Assembly (NCBI GenBank): GCA_001552515.1 | Contig: BCRI01000007.1 | Coordinates: forward strand, 1-64,000 | Origin: Sphaerimonospora mesophila NBRC 14179 = JCM 3151 | Lineage (GTDB): Bacteria; Actinomycetota; Actinomycetes; Streptosporangiales; Streptosporangiaceae | Reading direction: 5' to 3' | Length of the DNA stretch: 64,000 nucleotides | Part shown: one piece after another, positions 25,185 to 34,121 of the stretch | Layout of the letters: every line of letters begins with the position of its first letter | How positions within the stretch are numbered: the first letter of the stretch is position 1 | Notes under the pieces: generated by a model | The model's input: the letters and a program-made list of their open reading frames with translations, nothing else | Database searches by the model: none | Told to the model about the DNA's origin: nothing | Made by a program: the position numbers and the translations under genes

Positions 25185-26330
25185 TCACGCGTCCATGCCG
25201 AGTTCCCGGGCGATGAGCATGCGCTGCACCTCGCTCGTGCCCTCGCCGATCTCCAGGATCTTGGCGTCCCGGTAGAACCTGCCGACGGGGAACTCGTTCA
25301 TGAACCCGTAGCCGCCGAAGATCTGGGTGGCGTCGCGGGCGTTGTCCATCGCCGCGTTCGACGAGACGAGCTTGGCGATGGCGGCCTCCTTCTTGAACGG
25401 CAGGCCGGCCAGCATTCGCTCGGCCGCGTGGTAGTAGGCGAGCCGCGCCGTGTGCGCCCTGGCCTCCATGTCGGCGATCTTGAACTGGATGGCCTGGAAA
25501 CCGCCGATCGTCCGGCCGAAGGCCGTACGCTCACGCGCGTAGCGCAGCGACTCGTCGATGCACCCCTGGGCCAGGCCCACCGACAGGGCGGCGATGGCGA
25601 CGCGCCCCTCGTCGAGGGTACGCAGGAACTGCGAGTAGCCCCGGCCGCGCTCGCCGAGAAGGTTCTCCTCCGGCACGCGGCAGTCGGTGAACGACAGCTC
25701 ACGGGTGTCGGAGGCCGACCAGCCCACCTTGGAGTACTTCTTCGACACCGTGAGGCCCGGCGTGTCCGAGGGGACGATGATCGTGGAGATCTCCGGTCGC
25801 CGGCCCTCGCGGGCGGTGATCGCGGCGACCGCGACGAAAGCGGTGATGTCGGTCCCCGAGTTCGTGATGAACGCCTTGGACCCGTTGATCACCCATTGGC
25901 CGTCGTCGAGGACGGCCGTCGTCCGCATGCCGCCGGGCACGTCGGTCCCGCCCCCCGGCTCGGTCAGGCCGAAGGCCCCGAGCCGCTCCCCCGACGCCAG
26001 CTTCGGCAGCCACCGTTCCTTCTGCTCGGCCGTGCCGTACCGCAGGAGGGGCATCGCGCCCAGCGAGACCGCCGCCTCCAGCGTGATGGCGACGGAGGAG
26101 TCGACCCGGGCCAGCTCCTCCAGTGCGAGGCACAGGGCGAAGTAGTCGCCGCCCATGCCGCCGTACTCCTCCGGGACGGGCAGGCCGAACAGCCCCATCG
26201 CGCCCATCTTCCGGACGATCTCGTAGGGGAACTCGCCCCGCTCGTAGTAGTCCCCGATCACGGGGGCGACCACCTCGCGGGCGAACTCCTCGACCGACTT
26301 GCGCAGCTCGATGTGCTCGTCCTTGAGCAT
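25185..26330 (-). CDS. acdH: Acyl-CoA dehydrogenase of the branched-chain degradation operon
   Basis: A 381-residue FAD enzyme that introduces an alpha,beta double bond into an acyl-CoA. Family segments GAFGLTEPGGGTDV (about residues 120-133) and QIFGGYGFMNEFPVGRFYRD are clear. The catalytic-loop segment reads EIGEGTSEVQR: Glu sits at the usual position, whereas true isovaleryl-CoA dehydrogenases have Ala there (EIGAGTSE) and take their Glu from another helix. So this is better seen as an AcdH-type short/branched-chain acyl-CoA dehydrogenase, as in Streptomyces, than as strict IVD. It is the last gene of the operon, 3 bases after hmgL. Confidence 0.9.
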   Translation of the reverse strand: MLKDEHIELRKSVEEFAREVVAPVIGDYYERGEFPYEIVRKMGAMGLFGLPVPEEYGGMGGDYFALCLALEELARVDSSVAITLEAAVSLGAMPLLRYGTAEQKERWLPKLASGERLGAFGLTEPGGGTDVPGGMRTTAVLDDGQWVINGSKAFITNSGTDITAFVAVAAITAREGRRPEISTIIVPSDTPGLTVSKKYSKVGWSASDTRELSFTDCRVPEENLLGERGRGYSQFLRTLDEGRVAIAALSVGLAQGCIDESLRYARERTAFGRTIGGFQAIQFKIADMEARAHTARLAYYHAAERMLAGLPFKKEAAIAKLVSSNAAMDNARDATQIFGGYGFMNEFPVGRFYRDAKILEIGEGTSEVQRMLIARELGMDA

Positions 26331-26333
26331 CTT

Positions 26334-27242
26334 CTACAACTCCTTAGCGAGAGCCTGGACGACCCGGGACGGGCTCGGACGGCCGAGGATGTCGGCGAGC
26401 CACAGGCTGGTGACCGCCAGTGATCTGACGTCGACGCCGGTCTCCACGCCGAGACCGTCGAGCATCCACACCAGGTCCTCGGTCGCCAGGTTGCCGGTGG
26501 CGCTCTTCGCGTACGGGCAGCCGCCGATGCCGCCGGTGGAGGCGTCGACGACGGTGATCCCCCGGCGCAGGGCCGCGAGGGTGTTGGCGAGAGCCTGGCC
26601 GTAGGTGTCGTGGAAGTGGACGGCCAGCCGGTCGAGCCCGACGCCGGCGTCCTCGAAGGCGTCCAGCAGGGCGTCCACGTGACCGGGTGTGCCCACCCCG
26701 ATCGTGTCGCCCAGCGACAGCTCGTAGCAGCCCAGGTCGAGCAGCCGTCGGCCCACCCGGGCCACCTGCTCCGGCGCGACCGGGCCCTCCCACGGGTCGG
26801 CGAAGCACATCGAGACGTACGCCCTGACCCGCAGGCCGGCCGCCAGCGCCCGCTCGACGACCGGGGCGAACATCTCGAACTGGGACTCCAGAGTCCGGTT
26901 CAGGTTCCGCTGCGCGAACGTCTCGGTGGCGCTGCCGAAGATCGCGATGTCCGTGACCCCCCCGTGTTTGCGAGCACAGTCCAGGGCGCGGTCGAGCCCC
27001 CGCTCGTTGGGGACCAGCACCGGATAGCGGACACCGGGTGCGCGCGGCAGGTCGGCCAGCAGTTCGGCGGCGTCCGCGAGCTGGGGCACCCATTTCGGGT
27101 GCACGAAGCTCGTCGCCTCGATCGTGGTCAGGCCCGCCTCGGCCAGCCGCCGGACGAACTCCCGCTTGACCTCGACCGGCACCGTCACGGACTCGTTCTG
27201 CAGGCCGTCGCGCGGGCCCACCTCGTAGATCGTCACTTTCAT
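26334..27242 (-). CDS. hmgL: Hydroxymethylglutaryl-CoA lyase
   Basis: A 302-residue enzyme that splits HMG-CoA into acetoacetate and acetyl-CoA, the last step of leucine breakdown. It has the metal-binding [11 protein letters not shown] at the N terminus (about residues 6-16), [12 protein letters not shown], and the active-site Cys loop [10 protein letters not shown]. The ATG at 27242 overlaps the stop of the biotin carboxylase gene in an ATGA junction. Length is normal. Its place between the carboxylase subunits and the acyl-CoA dehydrogenase matches the Streptomyces leucine-catabolism cluster. Confidence 0.94.
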   Translation of the reverse strand: MKVTIYEVGPRDGLQNESVTVPVEVKREFVRRLAEAGLTTIEATSFVHPKWVPQLADAAELLADLPRAPGVRYPVLVPNERGLDRALDCARKHGGVTDIAIFGSATETFAQRNLNRTLESQFEMFAPVVERALAAGLRVRAYVSMCFADPWEGPVAPEQVARVGRRLLDLGCYELSLGDTIGVGTPGHVDALLDAFEDAGVGLDRLAVHFHDTYGQALANTLAALRRGITVVDASTGGIGGCPYAKSATGNLATEDLVWMLDGLGVETGVDVRSLAVTSLWLADILGRPSPSRVVQALAKEL

Positions 27243-29245
27243 GCCGTCACCGCCGTCACCTTCGCCAAGATCGCGTCGAGCTCCACGGACTGGCCGGGTC
27301 TGGCCCGCAGCTCGGCGAGCACGCCGTCGACCGGAGCGGTCAGCGTGTGCTCCATCTTCATCGCCTCCACGATCAGCAGCGGCTGGCCCGCGGTCACCCG
27401 GTCGCCCTCCGCCGCCTTCACCACCAGGACGGTCCCGGGCATCGGGCTGCGCACCACCCCGTCGCCCGCGTGACCGGCCGCCTCGCTGTCCCGGCCGGGC
27501 TCGGCCCGGGTGATCCGCCAGGTGTGGCCGCCCTCCTCGTGCCACAGCGCGCCGAGCCAGAGCGCGTCGCGGTCCCTCGCCACGGCGTAGCGCTGGGTGA
27601 CCCCGCCGACCGTGACCGCCACCTCGCTCCCGTACGGCCCAGAGTGTGCGTACGGCACCAGCCGCGCCCGGCCGAGTGAACGACCGTTAACTTCGATCTC
27701 CGCGTCGTCCACGGGGCCGCGCACCCGCACCGGCACGCCGAGCCGGTGGAGGGTCCACGCCCGCTCCCCGATGCGCCAGCCGTCCGCGACGTCCCACGGA
27801 TCGCCCGGCGACTCGCCGGAGGATTCGCCCGCCTCCGATTGGAAGACGAGCGCGGCCGCCGCGAGAACCTCCTCGGGCACGGCCACCGGCTCACCCGTCA
27901 GGTCTTCCGCGGCGTGCCGTTCCGCCATGTGGCTCTCGACGAGGCCGGTGTCGAGCCGCCCGGCGGCCACCCGGGGGTCGCCCAGCAGATCGCGCAGGAA
28001 CGCGACGTTCGTGGTCACGCCCAGGATCACGGTCGAGCCGAGTGCCCGGTCGAGGGCGATGAGCGCGCCCGCCCGGTCGGGCGCCCAGGCCGCGACCTTG
28101 GCCAGCATCGGGTCGTAGTCGCTGCCCACGACCATGCCCTCGGCCAGCCCGCTGTCCACCCTGACGCCCGCCCCGGCCGGTTCGCGCAGGGCCAGGATCC
28201 GCCCGCCCGTGGGCAGGAAGTCCCTGGCCGGGTCCTCCGCGTAGAGGCGGGCCTCGACGGCGTGGCCGCGCAGCCGCACCTCGTCCTGCCCGAACGGCAG
28301 CGGCTCGCCGGCGGCGATGCGCAGCTGCAGCTCGACGAGGTCGAGCCCGGTCACCATCTCGGTCACCGGGTGCTCCACCTGGAGCCGGGTGTTCATCTCC
28401 ATGAAGGAGAACTCGATCGGCCCCTCGCGACCGGAGACGATGAACTCCACCGTTCCCGCGCCGACATAGCCCACGGCCCGGGCCGCCTCGACCGCCGCCG
28501 CGCCCATCCGCCGCCGCGTCGGCTCGTCCAGCAGCGGCGAGGGCGCCTCCTCGATGATCTTCTGGTGGCGGCGCTGCAGGCTGCACTCGCGCTCGCCCAG
28601 ATGCACCGCGTTCCCGTGGCCGTCGGCGAGGACCTGGATCTCGATGTGCCGGGGGCGCTCCACCAGCCGCTCGATCAGCAGCGTGCCGTCGCCGAAAGCG
28701 GCCAGCGCCGTACGGCGGGCCGACTCCAGCGCGGCGGGCAGTTCGCCGGCCGACCACACCGGCAGCATGCCCTTGCCGCCGCCCCCGGCCGATGGCTTGA
28801 CCAGCACAGGGAAGCCGATCCGGGTCGCCGCCTCGACGAGGTCGTCGCCCGGTTCCGCCCCGCCGGGCACCACGGGCACCCCGGCCCGGGAGACCGTCTC
28901 CTTGGCCCGGATCTTGTCGCCCATGGCCTCGATCGCCTCGGCCGGCGGCCCGACGAACACCAGGCCGGCGGCGGCGCATCGGCGGGCGAACTCCGCGTTC
29001 TCGGCGAGGAATCCGTACCCGGGATGGACCGCCTCGGCGCCGGCGGCCCGGGCGGCCCCGATGACGGCGTCGATGTCGAGGTAGCCGCGCTCCAGCCGTA
29101 CGGCGAGGTCGGCCTCGCGCACATGGCGGGCGTCGCGGTCCGCGTCGCTGTGGACGGCGACCGAGCGGACGCCCATGGCCCGCAGCGTCCGGATGATCCG
29201 GACCGCGATCTCGCCGCGGTTGGCGATGAGTACGCTCGCGAACAT
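27239..29245 (-). CDS. liuD: Methylcrotonyl-CoA carboxylase biotin-carboxylase/biotin-carrier subunit
   Basis: A 668-residue acyl-CoA carboxylase alpha chain. The N-terminal biotin carboxylase region begins [14 protein letters not shown], and its ATP-grasp glycine loop is [10 protein letters not shown] (about residues 156-165). The C-terminal biotin carrier domain has the biotinylation site EAMKMEH near residue 630. I prefer ATG 29245 ([10 protein letters not shown]), as in homologues; an in-frame GTG at 29260 would overlap the preceding stop. Its tight linkage with hmgL and an acyl-CoA dehydrogenase makes methylcrotonyl-CoA the likely substrate, although acetyl/propionyl-CoA carboxylases have the same domain plan. 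Confidence 0.9.
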   Translation of the reverse strand: MFASVLIANRGEIAVRIIRTLRAMGVRSVAVHSDADRDARHVREADLAVRLERGYLDIDAVIGAARAAGAEAVHPGYGFLAENAEFARRCAAAGLVFVGPPAEAIEAMGDKIRAKETVSRAGVPVVPGGAEPGDDLVEAATRIGFPVLVKPSAGGGGKGMLPVWSAGELPAALESARRTALAAFGDGTLLIERLVERPRHIEIQVLADGHGNAVHLGERECSLQRRHQKIIEEAPSPLLDEPTRRRMGAAAVEAARAVGYVGAGTVEFIVSGREGPIEFSFMEMNTRLQVEHPVTEMVTGLDLVELQLRIAAGEPLPFGQDEVRLRGHAVEARLYAEDPARDFLPTGGRILALREPAGAGVRVDSGLAEGMVVGSDYDPMLAKVAAWAPDRAGALIALDRALGSTVILGVTTNVAFLRDLLGDPRVAAGRLDTGLVESHMAERHAAEDLTGEPVAVPEEVLAAAALVFQSEAGESSGESPGDPWDVADGWRIGERAWTLHRLGVPVRVRGPVDDAEIEVNGRSLGRARLVPYAHSGPYGSEVAVTVGGVTQRYAVARDRDALWLGALWHEEGGHTWRITRAEPGRDSEAAGHAGDGVVRSPMPGTVLVVKAAEGDRVTAGQPLLIVEAMKMEHTLTAPVDGVLAELRARPGQSVELDAILAKVTAVTA

Positions 29246-29256
29246 CACTGGCTCAC

Positions 29257-30831
29257 TCACATCCGGAAGACGCCGTAGCCGACGGGTTCGAGCGGGGCGT
29301 TGGCGGCGGCGCCGAGGGCCAGGCCGAGCACGGTCCTGGTGTCCGCCGGATCGATCACCCCGTCGTCCCACAGCCGGGCCGTCGAGTAGTAGGGACTGCC
29401 CTGGTGCTCGTACTGCGCGCGGATCTCGTCGGCGTCCGCGTCGCCCACCATGGTCAGCACGGTCGCGGCCTGCTCCCCGCCCATCACCGAGATCCGGGCG
29501 TTCGGCCACATCCAGAGGAAACGCGGCGAGTAGGCCCGGCCGGCCATGGCGTAGTTGCCCGCGCCGAACGACCCGCCGATGATCACGGTGAACTTGGGCA
29601 CCCGGGCGCAGGAGACCGCGGTGACCATCTTCGCGCCGTGTTTGGCGATGCCGCCGTGCTCGTACGCCTTGCCGACCATGAAGCCGCTGATGTTCTGGAG
29701 GAAGACCAGCGGGATGCCGCGCCGGTCGCACAGCTCGATGAAGTGGGCGCCCTTCAGCGCCGACTCGGCGAACAGGATGCCGTTGTTCGCGATGATCCCC
29801 ACCGGGTGGCCGTGGATGTGGGCGTATCCGGTGACGAGGGTCGGGCCGTACTCGGCCTTGAACTCGAGGAAGCGGCTGCCGTCGACTATGCGGGCGATCA
29901 CCTCGCGCACGTCGTACGGCGTCCGCGTGTCGGTGGGGATGATTCCGTACAGCTCACGCGGATCGCAGGCGGGCGGCTCGGCGCGGGCGACCTCCCACGG
30001 GCGGGGCGGTCGCGGGCCGAGCGTCGCCACGATGTCCCGGACGATCCGCAGCGCGTCGGCGTCGTCGGCGGCGAGGTGGTCGGTGACGCCGCTGATGCGG
30101 GAGTGGACCTCGCCGCCGCCCAGTTCCTCGGCCGTGACCTCCTCGCCGGTGGCGGCCTTCACGAGCGGCGGGCCGCCCAGGAAGATCGTGCCCTGGCCGC
30201 GGACGATCACGGCCTCATCGCTCATCGCCGGGACGTACGCGCCGCCGGCGGTGCACGAGCCGAGCACGGCCGCGATCTGCGGGATGCCCCGGGCCGACAT
30301 CGTGGCCTGGTTGTAGAAGATCCGCCCGAAATGCTCCCGGTCGGGAAAGACCTCGTCCTGCTTGGGGAGGAACGCCCCGCCGGAGTCGACCAGGTAGACG
30401 CACGGGAGGTTGTTGTGCAGCGCGACCTCCTGGGCGCGCAGGTGCTTCTTGACGGTGATCGGATAGTACGTCCCGCCCTTGACCGTGGCGTCGTTGGCGA
30501 CGATCACGCATTCGCGGCCCGAGATCCGGCCGATGCCGGTGATGATCCCGGCGGCCGGGGCCTGGTCGTCGTAGAGGCCGGTCGCGGCGAGCGGCGACAG
30601 TTCCAGGAAGCGACCGCCCGGATCGAGCAGGGTGTCCACCCGGTCCCGGGGCAGCAGCTTGCCGCGTCCGACGTGCCGCTCGCGGGCCCGCTCCGAGCCG
30701 CCGCGCGCGGCGGCCGCCAGCCGCTCACGCAGCTCCGCCGCGAGGCGCTCGTTGGCCTCGGCGTTCCGCTTGTACGGCTCGCCGCCGGGATCGCACCGGC
30801 TCTCCAGGGCCGGCCATCCGCTCGTGCTCAT
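29257..30831 (-). CDS. liuB: Methylcrotonyl-CoA carboxylase carboxyltransferase (beta) subunit
   Basis: A 524-residue carboxyltransferase with two crotonase-like halves. Typical MCC-beta segments include [36 protein letters not shown] and [18 protein letters not shown]. It transfers carboxylate from biotin to 3-methylcrotonyl-CoA. It is the first gene of a minus-strand operon (liuB-liuD-hmgL-acdH), each gene abutting or overlapping the next. The promoter region shared with the divergent TetR gene holds a short inverted repeat. Sequence length and context favour MCC over propionyl-CoA carboxylase. Confidence 0.9.
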   Translation of the reverse strand: MSTSGWPALESRCDPGGEPYKRNAEANERLAAELRERLAAAARGGSERARERHVGRGKLLPRDRVDTLLDPGGRFLELSPLAATGLYDDQAPAAGIITGIGRISGRECVIVANDATVKGGTYYPITVKKHLRAQEVALHNNLPCVYLVDSGGAFLPKQDEVFPDREHFGRIFYNQATMSARGIPQIAAVLGSCTAGGAYVPAMSDEAVIVRGQGTIFLGGPPLVKAATGEEVTAEELGGGEVHSRISGVTDHLAADDADALRIVRDIVATLGPRPPRPWEVARAEPPACDPRELYGIIPTDTRTPYDVREVIARIVDGSRFLEFKAEYGPTLVTGYAHIHGHPVGIIANNGILFAESALKGAHFIELCDRRGIPLVFLQNISGFMVGKAYEHGGIAKHGAKMVTAVSCARVPKFTVIIGGSFGAGNYAMAGRAYSPRFLWMWPNARISVMGGEQAATVLTMVGDADADEIRAQYEHQGSPYYSTARLWDDGVIDPADTRTVLGLALGAAANAPLEPVGYGVFRM

Positions 30832-30839
30832 GCCCGGAT

Positions 30840-30855
30840 GTTAACCATCATTAAC
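30840..30855. promoter_or_regulatory. Inverted repeat GTTAA-N6-TTAAC between liuB and tetR, candidate operator
   Basis: The palindrome lies 8 bases upstream of the liuB start and 25 bases before the divergent TetR-type gene. The location suits repression of both genes by that regulator, probably relieved by an acyl-CoA or amino-acid metabolite. The arms are short, so the boundary of the site is uncertain. Confidence 0.5.
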
Positions 30856-30879
30856 TTGCTTCGTCTACCATGGGGGCCC

Positions 30880-31455
30880 ATGGCCACCCCTACCCGCAAT
30901 CGCCGCGCCGAGATCCTGTCGGCCGCCGCGGAGCTGTTCGCCGCACGCGGCTTCCACGGGGTCCGGATCGAGGAGATCGGCTCGGCCGTGGGGGTCTCCG
31001 GTCCCGCCCTCTACCGGCATTTCAGCGGCAAGGAGGCCCTGCTCGCCGAGATGCTGCTCGACATCAGCGGGCGGCTGCACGAGCAGGGGGCCAGGCTGGC
31101 GACCACGGCCGACCGGCCGGATGCCGCGCTCGACGCGCTGCTGCGCGGGCACATCGAGTTCGCGTTGGGCGAGCCCGCGCTCATCCGCGTGCACGAGCGC
31201 GAGCTCGACAACGTGCCCGACCCGGCCCGCCGGGCGATCCGGCGGCTGCAGCGGCTCTACGTCGAGGAATGGGTGACCGTACTGACCGAGTTGCGCCCCG
31301 CCTGCGCCCCGGCGCGGCTGCGCGCCGCCACCCACGCGGTCTTCGGGCTGCTCAACTCCACCCCGCACAGCGCCGGGGAGCTCCCGCCCGAGGCCATGGC
31401 CGAGCTCCTGCACCGGATGGCCCGCACCGCCCTCATGTCCCTGGAAGAGGCGTGA
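30880..31455 (+). CDS. TetR family regulator, probable repressor of the leucine-degradation operon
   Basis: A 191-residue TetR-type protein. The helix-turn-helix is VRIEEIGSAVGVSGPALYRH (about residues 27-46), and the C-terminal ligand domain is helical. The start at ATG 30880 (MATPTRNRRA) is the only suitable one; a second ATG ten bases upstream is in another frame. It is divergent from liuB with only 48 bases between the start codons, a layout in which the regulator nearly always controls the neighbouring operon. Confidence 0.9.
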   Translation: MATPTRNRRAEILSAAAELFAARGFHGVRIEEIGSAVGVSGPALYRHFSGKEALLAEMLLDISGRLHEQGARLATTADRPDAALDALLRGHIEFALGEPALIRVHERELDNVPDPARRAIRRLQRLYVEEWVTVLTELRPACAPARLRAATHAVFGLLNSTPHSAGELPPEAMAELLHRMARTALMSLEEA

Positions 31456-31754
31456 TCGTCATCCTCCTACCGCATCCAGGCGCAGGGCAGGTCGGGGTGC
31501 GTGCGAATGGAGAGCTCGGCCACTGAGCGGTCGGCGTCCTCGCCTTCGAGTCGGCGTCCTCGCCTTCGAGTCTGAGGTCGCCATCAGGACAAATGGGACC
31601 GAAAGGTTTCGAAAGATTGACGTGCAAGTAGGTTCAGCCTACGGTTTGATCTCACGAAACATCTCGGGTGTAGCCAGAAACTTTCAGTAAGCCTCTTGTC
31701 GTGGTCGTCATCGGGGGACGGCAAGATCGTTACCGGACATCCAAGTGAGGAAGC
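31456..31754 (+). promoter_or_regulatory. Xylanase upstream region with GAAA/TTTC inverted motifs
   Basis: This is the non-coding approach to the xylanase gene. CGAAA-gg-TTTCG at 31600-31611 is a perfect inverted repeat, GAAACTTTC at 31677-31685 is a second compact one, and CGAAACATCTCG at about 31655 is a weaker one. CGAAA/TTTCG pairs are a known feature upstream of actinomycete xylanase genes, where a repressor binds. A 20-base tandem duplication (31530-31569) lies further upstream. GAGGAAG just before ATG 31755 is the ribosome site. Confidence 0.55.
31530..31569. repeat. 20-base perfect tandem duplication
   Basis: The sequence GTCGGCGTCCTCGCCTTCGA occurs twice with no gap. It lies between the TetR stop and the xylanase promoter and encodes nothing recognisable. 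It is probably a recent slippage event. Confidence 0.9.
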
Positions 31755-32804
31755 ATGAAACGTCTCCTGGCAGGGCTGGCCGCCGTCGCGTTCGTACTGG
31801 TCACTCCGATTCCGGCGAGCGCCGGCGTCGGCAAGTCACCGGACGATCTGCGCGACCTGGCGCACAAGCTCGGAATTCGGATCGGCACGGCCGTCGACCC
31901 TGCCGCGTTCAGAACCGAAACCGACTATCGCCGGATGATCAACCGCGAGTTCACCAATCTCACCGGCGAGAACGCGATGAAGTGGGAGTCGGTCGAGCCC
32001 GAGCGCGGCGAATACAACTGGACGGACGCCGACCTGCTGGTCCGGAACGCCATGAAGTGGGGGCAGAAGGTGCGCGGGCACACCCTCGTCTGGCACAACC
32101 AGCTCCCCACCTGGCTCACCGAGGGCGTCGAGGACGGCAGCATCGACGCCAAGGAACTGCGCAAGATCCTCCGCGACCACATCAAGACCGAGGTCGGCCG
32201 ATACCGCGGCAAGATCCGCGCCTGGGACGTGGTCAACGAGGTGGTGGACGACAACGGCAAGCTGCGCGACAGCATCTGGCTCAAGCATCTCGGCCCCGGC
32301 TATATCGCCGACGCCTTCCGCTGGGCGCACCAGGCCGACCCCTCCGCCAAGCTCTACATCAACGACTACAACCTGGAGTGGGACACCAAGAAGATCGACA
32401 CCACGCTGAAGATCGTCAAGGATCTCCAGCGCAAGGGCGTGCGGATCGACGGCATCGGCTTCCAGGGGCACCTGGGCATCCAGTACGACTACCCGGGTGA
32501 CTTCCCCAACATCATGCGCAAGTTCACCGACCTCGGCCTCGAGGCCGCGATCACCGAGGCGGACGTGCGCATGGTTCTGCCGGTGACGCCGAAGAAGCTC
32601 GCCACCCAGGCCGACTACTACAAGCGGATGCTGTCCACCTGCGCCGCCAACAAGCGCTGCGTCGAGTTCACCGTCTGGGGCTTCACCGACCGCCACTCCT
32701 GGGTGCCCGGCTGGTTCGAGGGTGAGGGCGCCGCCTGCATCACGGACGACAAACTGGCTCCCAAGCCCGCCTACAAGGCACTCCTCACCGTCGGCAGGCG
32801 CTGA
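31755..32804 (+). CDS. Secreted endo-1,4-beta-xylanase, GH10
   Basis: A 349-residue extracellular GH10 glycoside hydrolase that cleaves the xylan backbone. A Sec signal peptide ends at PASA (about residue 23). The TIM-barrel markers follow: NAMKWESVEPERGEYNW, GHTLVWHNQLPTWL, the acid/base Glu162 in WDVVNE and the nucleophile Glu268 in AITEADVR. It is a single catalytic domain with no carbohydrate-binding module. GAGGAAG lies close to ATG 31755. A strong terminator follows. The upstream GAAA/TTTC motifs suggest xylan-responsive repression. Confidence 0.95.
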   Translation: MKRLLAGLAAVAFVLVTPIPASAGVGKSPDDLRDLAHKLGIRIGTAVDPAAFRTETDYRRMINREFTNLTGENAMKWESVEPERGEYNWTDADLLVRNAMKWGQKVRGHTLVWHNQLPTWLTEGVEDGSIDAKELRKILRDHIKTEVGRYRGKIRAWDVVNEVVDDNGKLRDSIWLKHLGPGYIADAFRWAHQADPSAKLYINDYNLEWDTKKIDTTLKIVKDLQRKGVRIDGIGFQGHLGIQYDYPGDFPNIMRKFTDLGLEAAITEADVRMVLPVTPKKLATQADYYKRMLSTCAANKRCVEFTVWGFTDRHSWVPGWFEGEGAACITDDKLAPKPAYKALLTVGRR

Positions 32805-32814
32805 CGCCGACACA

Positions 32815-32862
32815 AGCCCCGGCCGGGCACGCAACACCCCCTCCGGCGTGCCCGGCCGGGCT
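32815..32862. terminator. Strong GC hairpin after the xylanase gene
   Basis: Arms at 32815-32832 and 32846-32862 pair over 17 bases with one bulged C (AGCCC-C-GGCCGGGCACGC against its complement) around a 13-base loop. It lies 10 bases after the xylanase stop and before the convergent oxidoreductase gene, so it can end both transcripts. Confidence 0.85.
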
Positions 32863-32900
32863 CTGCCTCGGCAGTCCGCCTGCGGCTCCCGGCCGGGAGA

Positions 32901-34058
32901 TCAGGGCTGCCGGAGTGCGGCAGGCGCCGGAATCGCCGCCGCGTGCCGGCTCTTCAGCCACATGTAGCTCCCGGGCCTGCGCCGCTCGAGGCGGAGCGAC
33001 GCGACCGTGAAACGGCAGATCAGCTCCTTGACCCAGGCCGCGGCCCGGCCGGTGACGATCCGGTCGCCGGGCGTGTCGTCGGCCCGCACCAACTGGATCA
33101 GGCCGTCGCGGCGGCCGAGGCTCACGCACTGGATGACGTACCGGAACCGGAACGGCCGAGGCGTACGGCCCCGGGCCCGCGCGTTGATCGCATCGGCGGC
33201 GTGCGCCCCGATCGGCATCCCGGTCGCGCACGACATCCGCAGCGTGCCCACGCCCGGCACCTCGACGGCCGCCGCATCGCCCACGGCGTACACCTCGGGA
33301 TGGGACGTCGAGCGCAGGGTGTCGTCGACGAGGACCCGCCCCCGCTCGTCCACGGCCAGACCGGACTCGGCGGCCAGCGACGGCACGCAGAACGAGGCGG
33401 CCCACACGACCACGTCGGCCGGGATGTCCGCCGCGTCGGTGCGCACCCGCCCCTCGTCGACGCCCGCGACCTGGGTGTGCGCGTGGACCCGCACACCGAG
33501 CCGGCCGAGCACCCCGGCGAGGTGCGCCCGCCCCTTCTCGGACAGCCCCGGGGCCGGCTCACCGCCGGTGACCAGCGCCACCCGCCAGGCGGGATAGGCC
33601 TCCGCCAGCTCGGCGGCGAGCTCGACACCGGTCAGTCCCCCGCCGACCACCACGAGATCCCCGGCGCCGCCGTCGCCGAGCCGCTTCCTGAGCTCCACCG
33701 CCCGTTCGGCCGTGTAGGCGTGCCGCCTCACCCCGGGTACATCGGTGTCGGTGCGGCTGCCCAGCGCGTAGACGAGCGTGTCATAGCCGATCTCCCGCCC
33801 GTCGTGCGTCCGCACTCGCTTCCCGTCGAGGTCGAGGCCGGTCACCCGGGCGGTCACCGTCGTGATGCCCGTGCCGCGGGTCAGCTCGGCCAGCGGAACG
33901 GTCACGCTCGGCCGGCCCGCCGCCAGTTCGTGCAGCCGGATGCGCTGGGTGAAGTGATCCTCGGCGCTGACGATCGTGACCCGGTGGCGCCGGTCCACCC
34001 GCAGCGCGGTGGTCATGCCCGCGTAACCCGCCCCGATGACGACGATGTGCTGAGCCAT
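32901..34058 (-). CDS. NAD(P)/FAD-dependent oxidoreductase (NDH-2-like), probable ECF41 target
   Basis: A 385-residue two-dinucleotide-fold flavoprotein. The FAD motif GAGYAG is at residues 9-14, the NAD motif VVVGGGLTGVELAAELAE near 147-164 and the second FAD motif YAVGDAAAV near 266. It resembles type II NADH dehydrogenases in plan, though its electron acceptor is unknown. AAGGAGG precedes ATG 34058. It lies directly downstream of an ECF41-type sigma factor gene, whose family is conserved next to a carboxymuconolactone decarboxylase, oxidoreductase or epimerase (COE) gene, and a matching promoter is visible at 34085-34111. Confidence 0.88.
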   Translation of the reverse strand: MAQHIVVIGAGYAGMTTALRVDRRHRVTIVSAEDHFTQRIRLHELAAGRPSVTVPLAELTRGTGITTVTARVTGLDLDGKRVRTHDGREIGYDTLVYALGSRTDTDVPGVRRHAYTAERAVELRKRLGDGGAGDLVVVGGGLTGVELAAELAEAYPAWRVALVTGGEPAPGLSEKGRAHLAGVLGRLGVRVHAHTQVAGVDEGRVRTDAADIPADVVVWAASFCVPSLAAESGLAVDERGRVLVDDTLRSTSHPEVYAVGDAAAVEVPGVGTLRMSCATGMPIGAHAADAINARARGRTPRPFRFRYVIQCVSLGRRDGLIQLVRADDTPGDRIVTGRAAAWVKELICRFTVASLRLERRRPGSYMWLKSRHAAAIPAPAALRQP

Positions 34059-34084
34059 GTGTGCCTCCTTGGTTCTGCAAGGAG

Positions 34085-34111
34085 GACCCGGCAGCGGCGG
34101 CCGATGTGACT
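34085..34111 (-). promoter_or_regulatory. Candidate ECF41 promoter for the oxidoreductase gene
   Basis: On the minus strand AGTCACA (34111-34105), 16 bases, then GGTC (34088-34085). The known ECF41 consensus is TGTCACA, 16 bases, CGTC, so each element differs by one base and the spacing is exact. The -10 lies 26 bases before the oxidoreductase ATG. Confidence 0.6.
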
Positions 34112-34121
34112 ATGAGGCGTG

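Noticed and set aside
31456-31627. Small minus-strand open frame over the tandem duplication upstream of the xylanase
   Set aside because: The frame is created by the 20-base duplication, has no ribosome site and overlaps the likely regulatory region.
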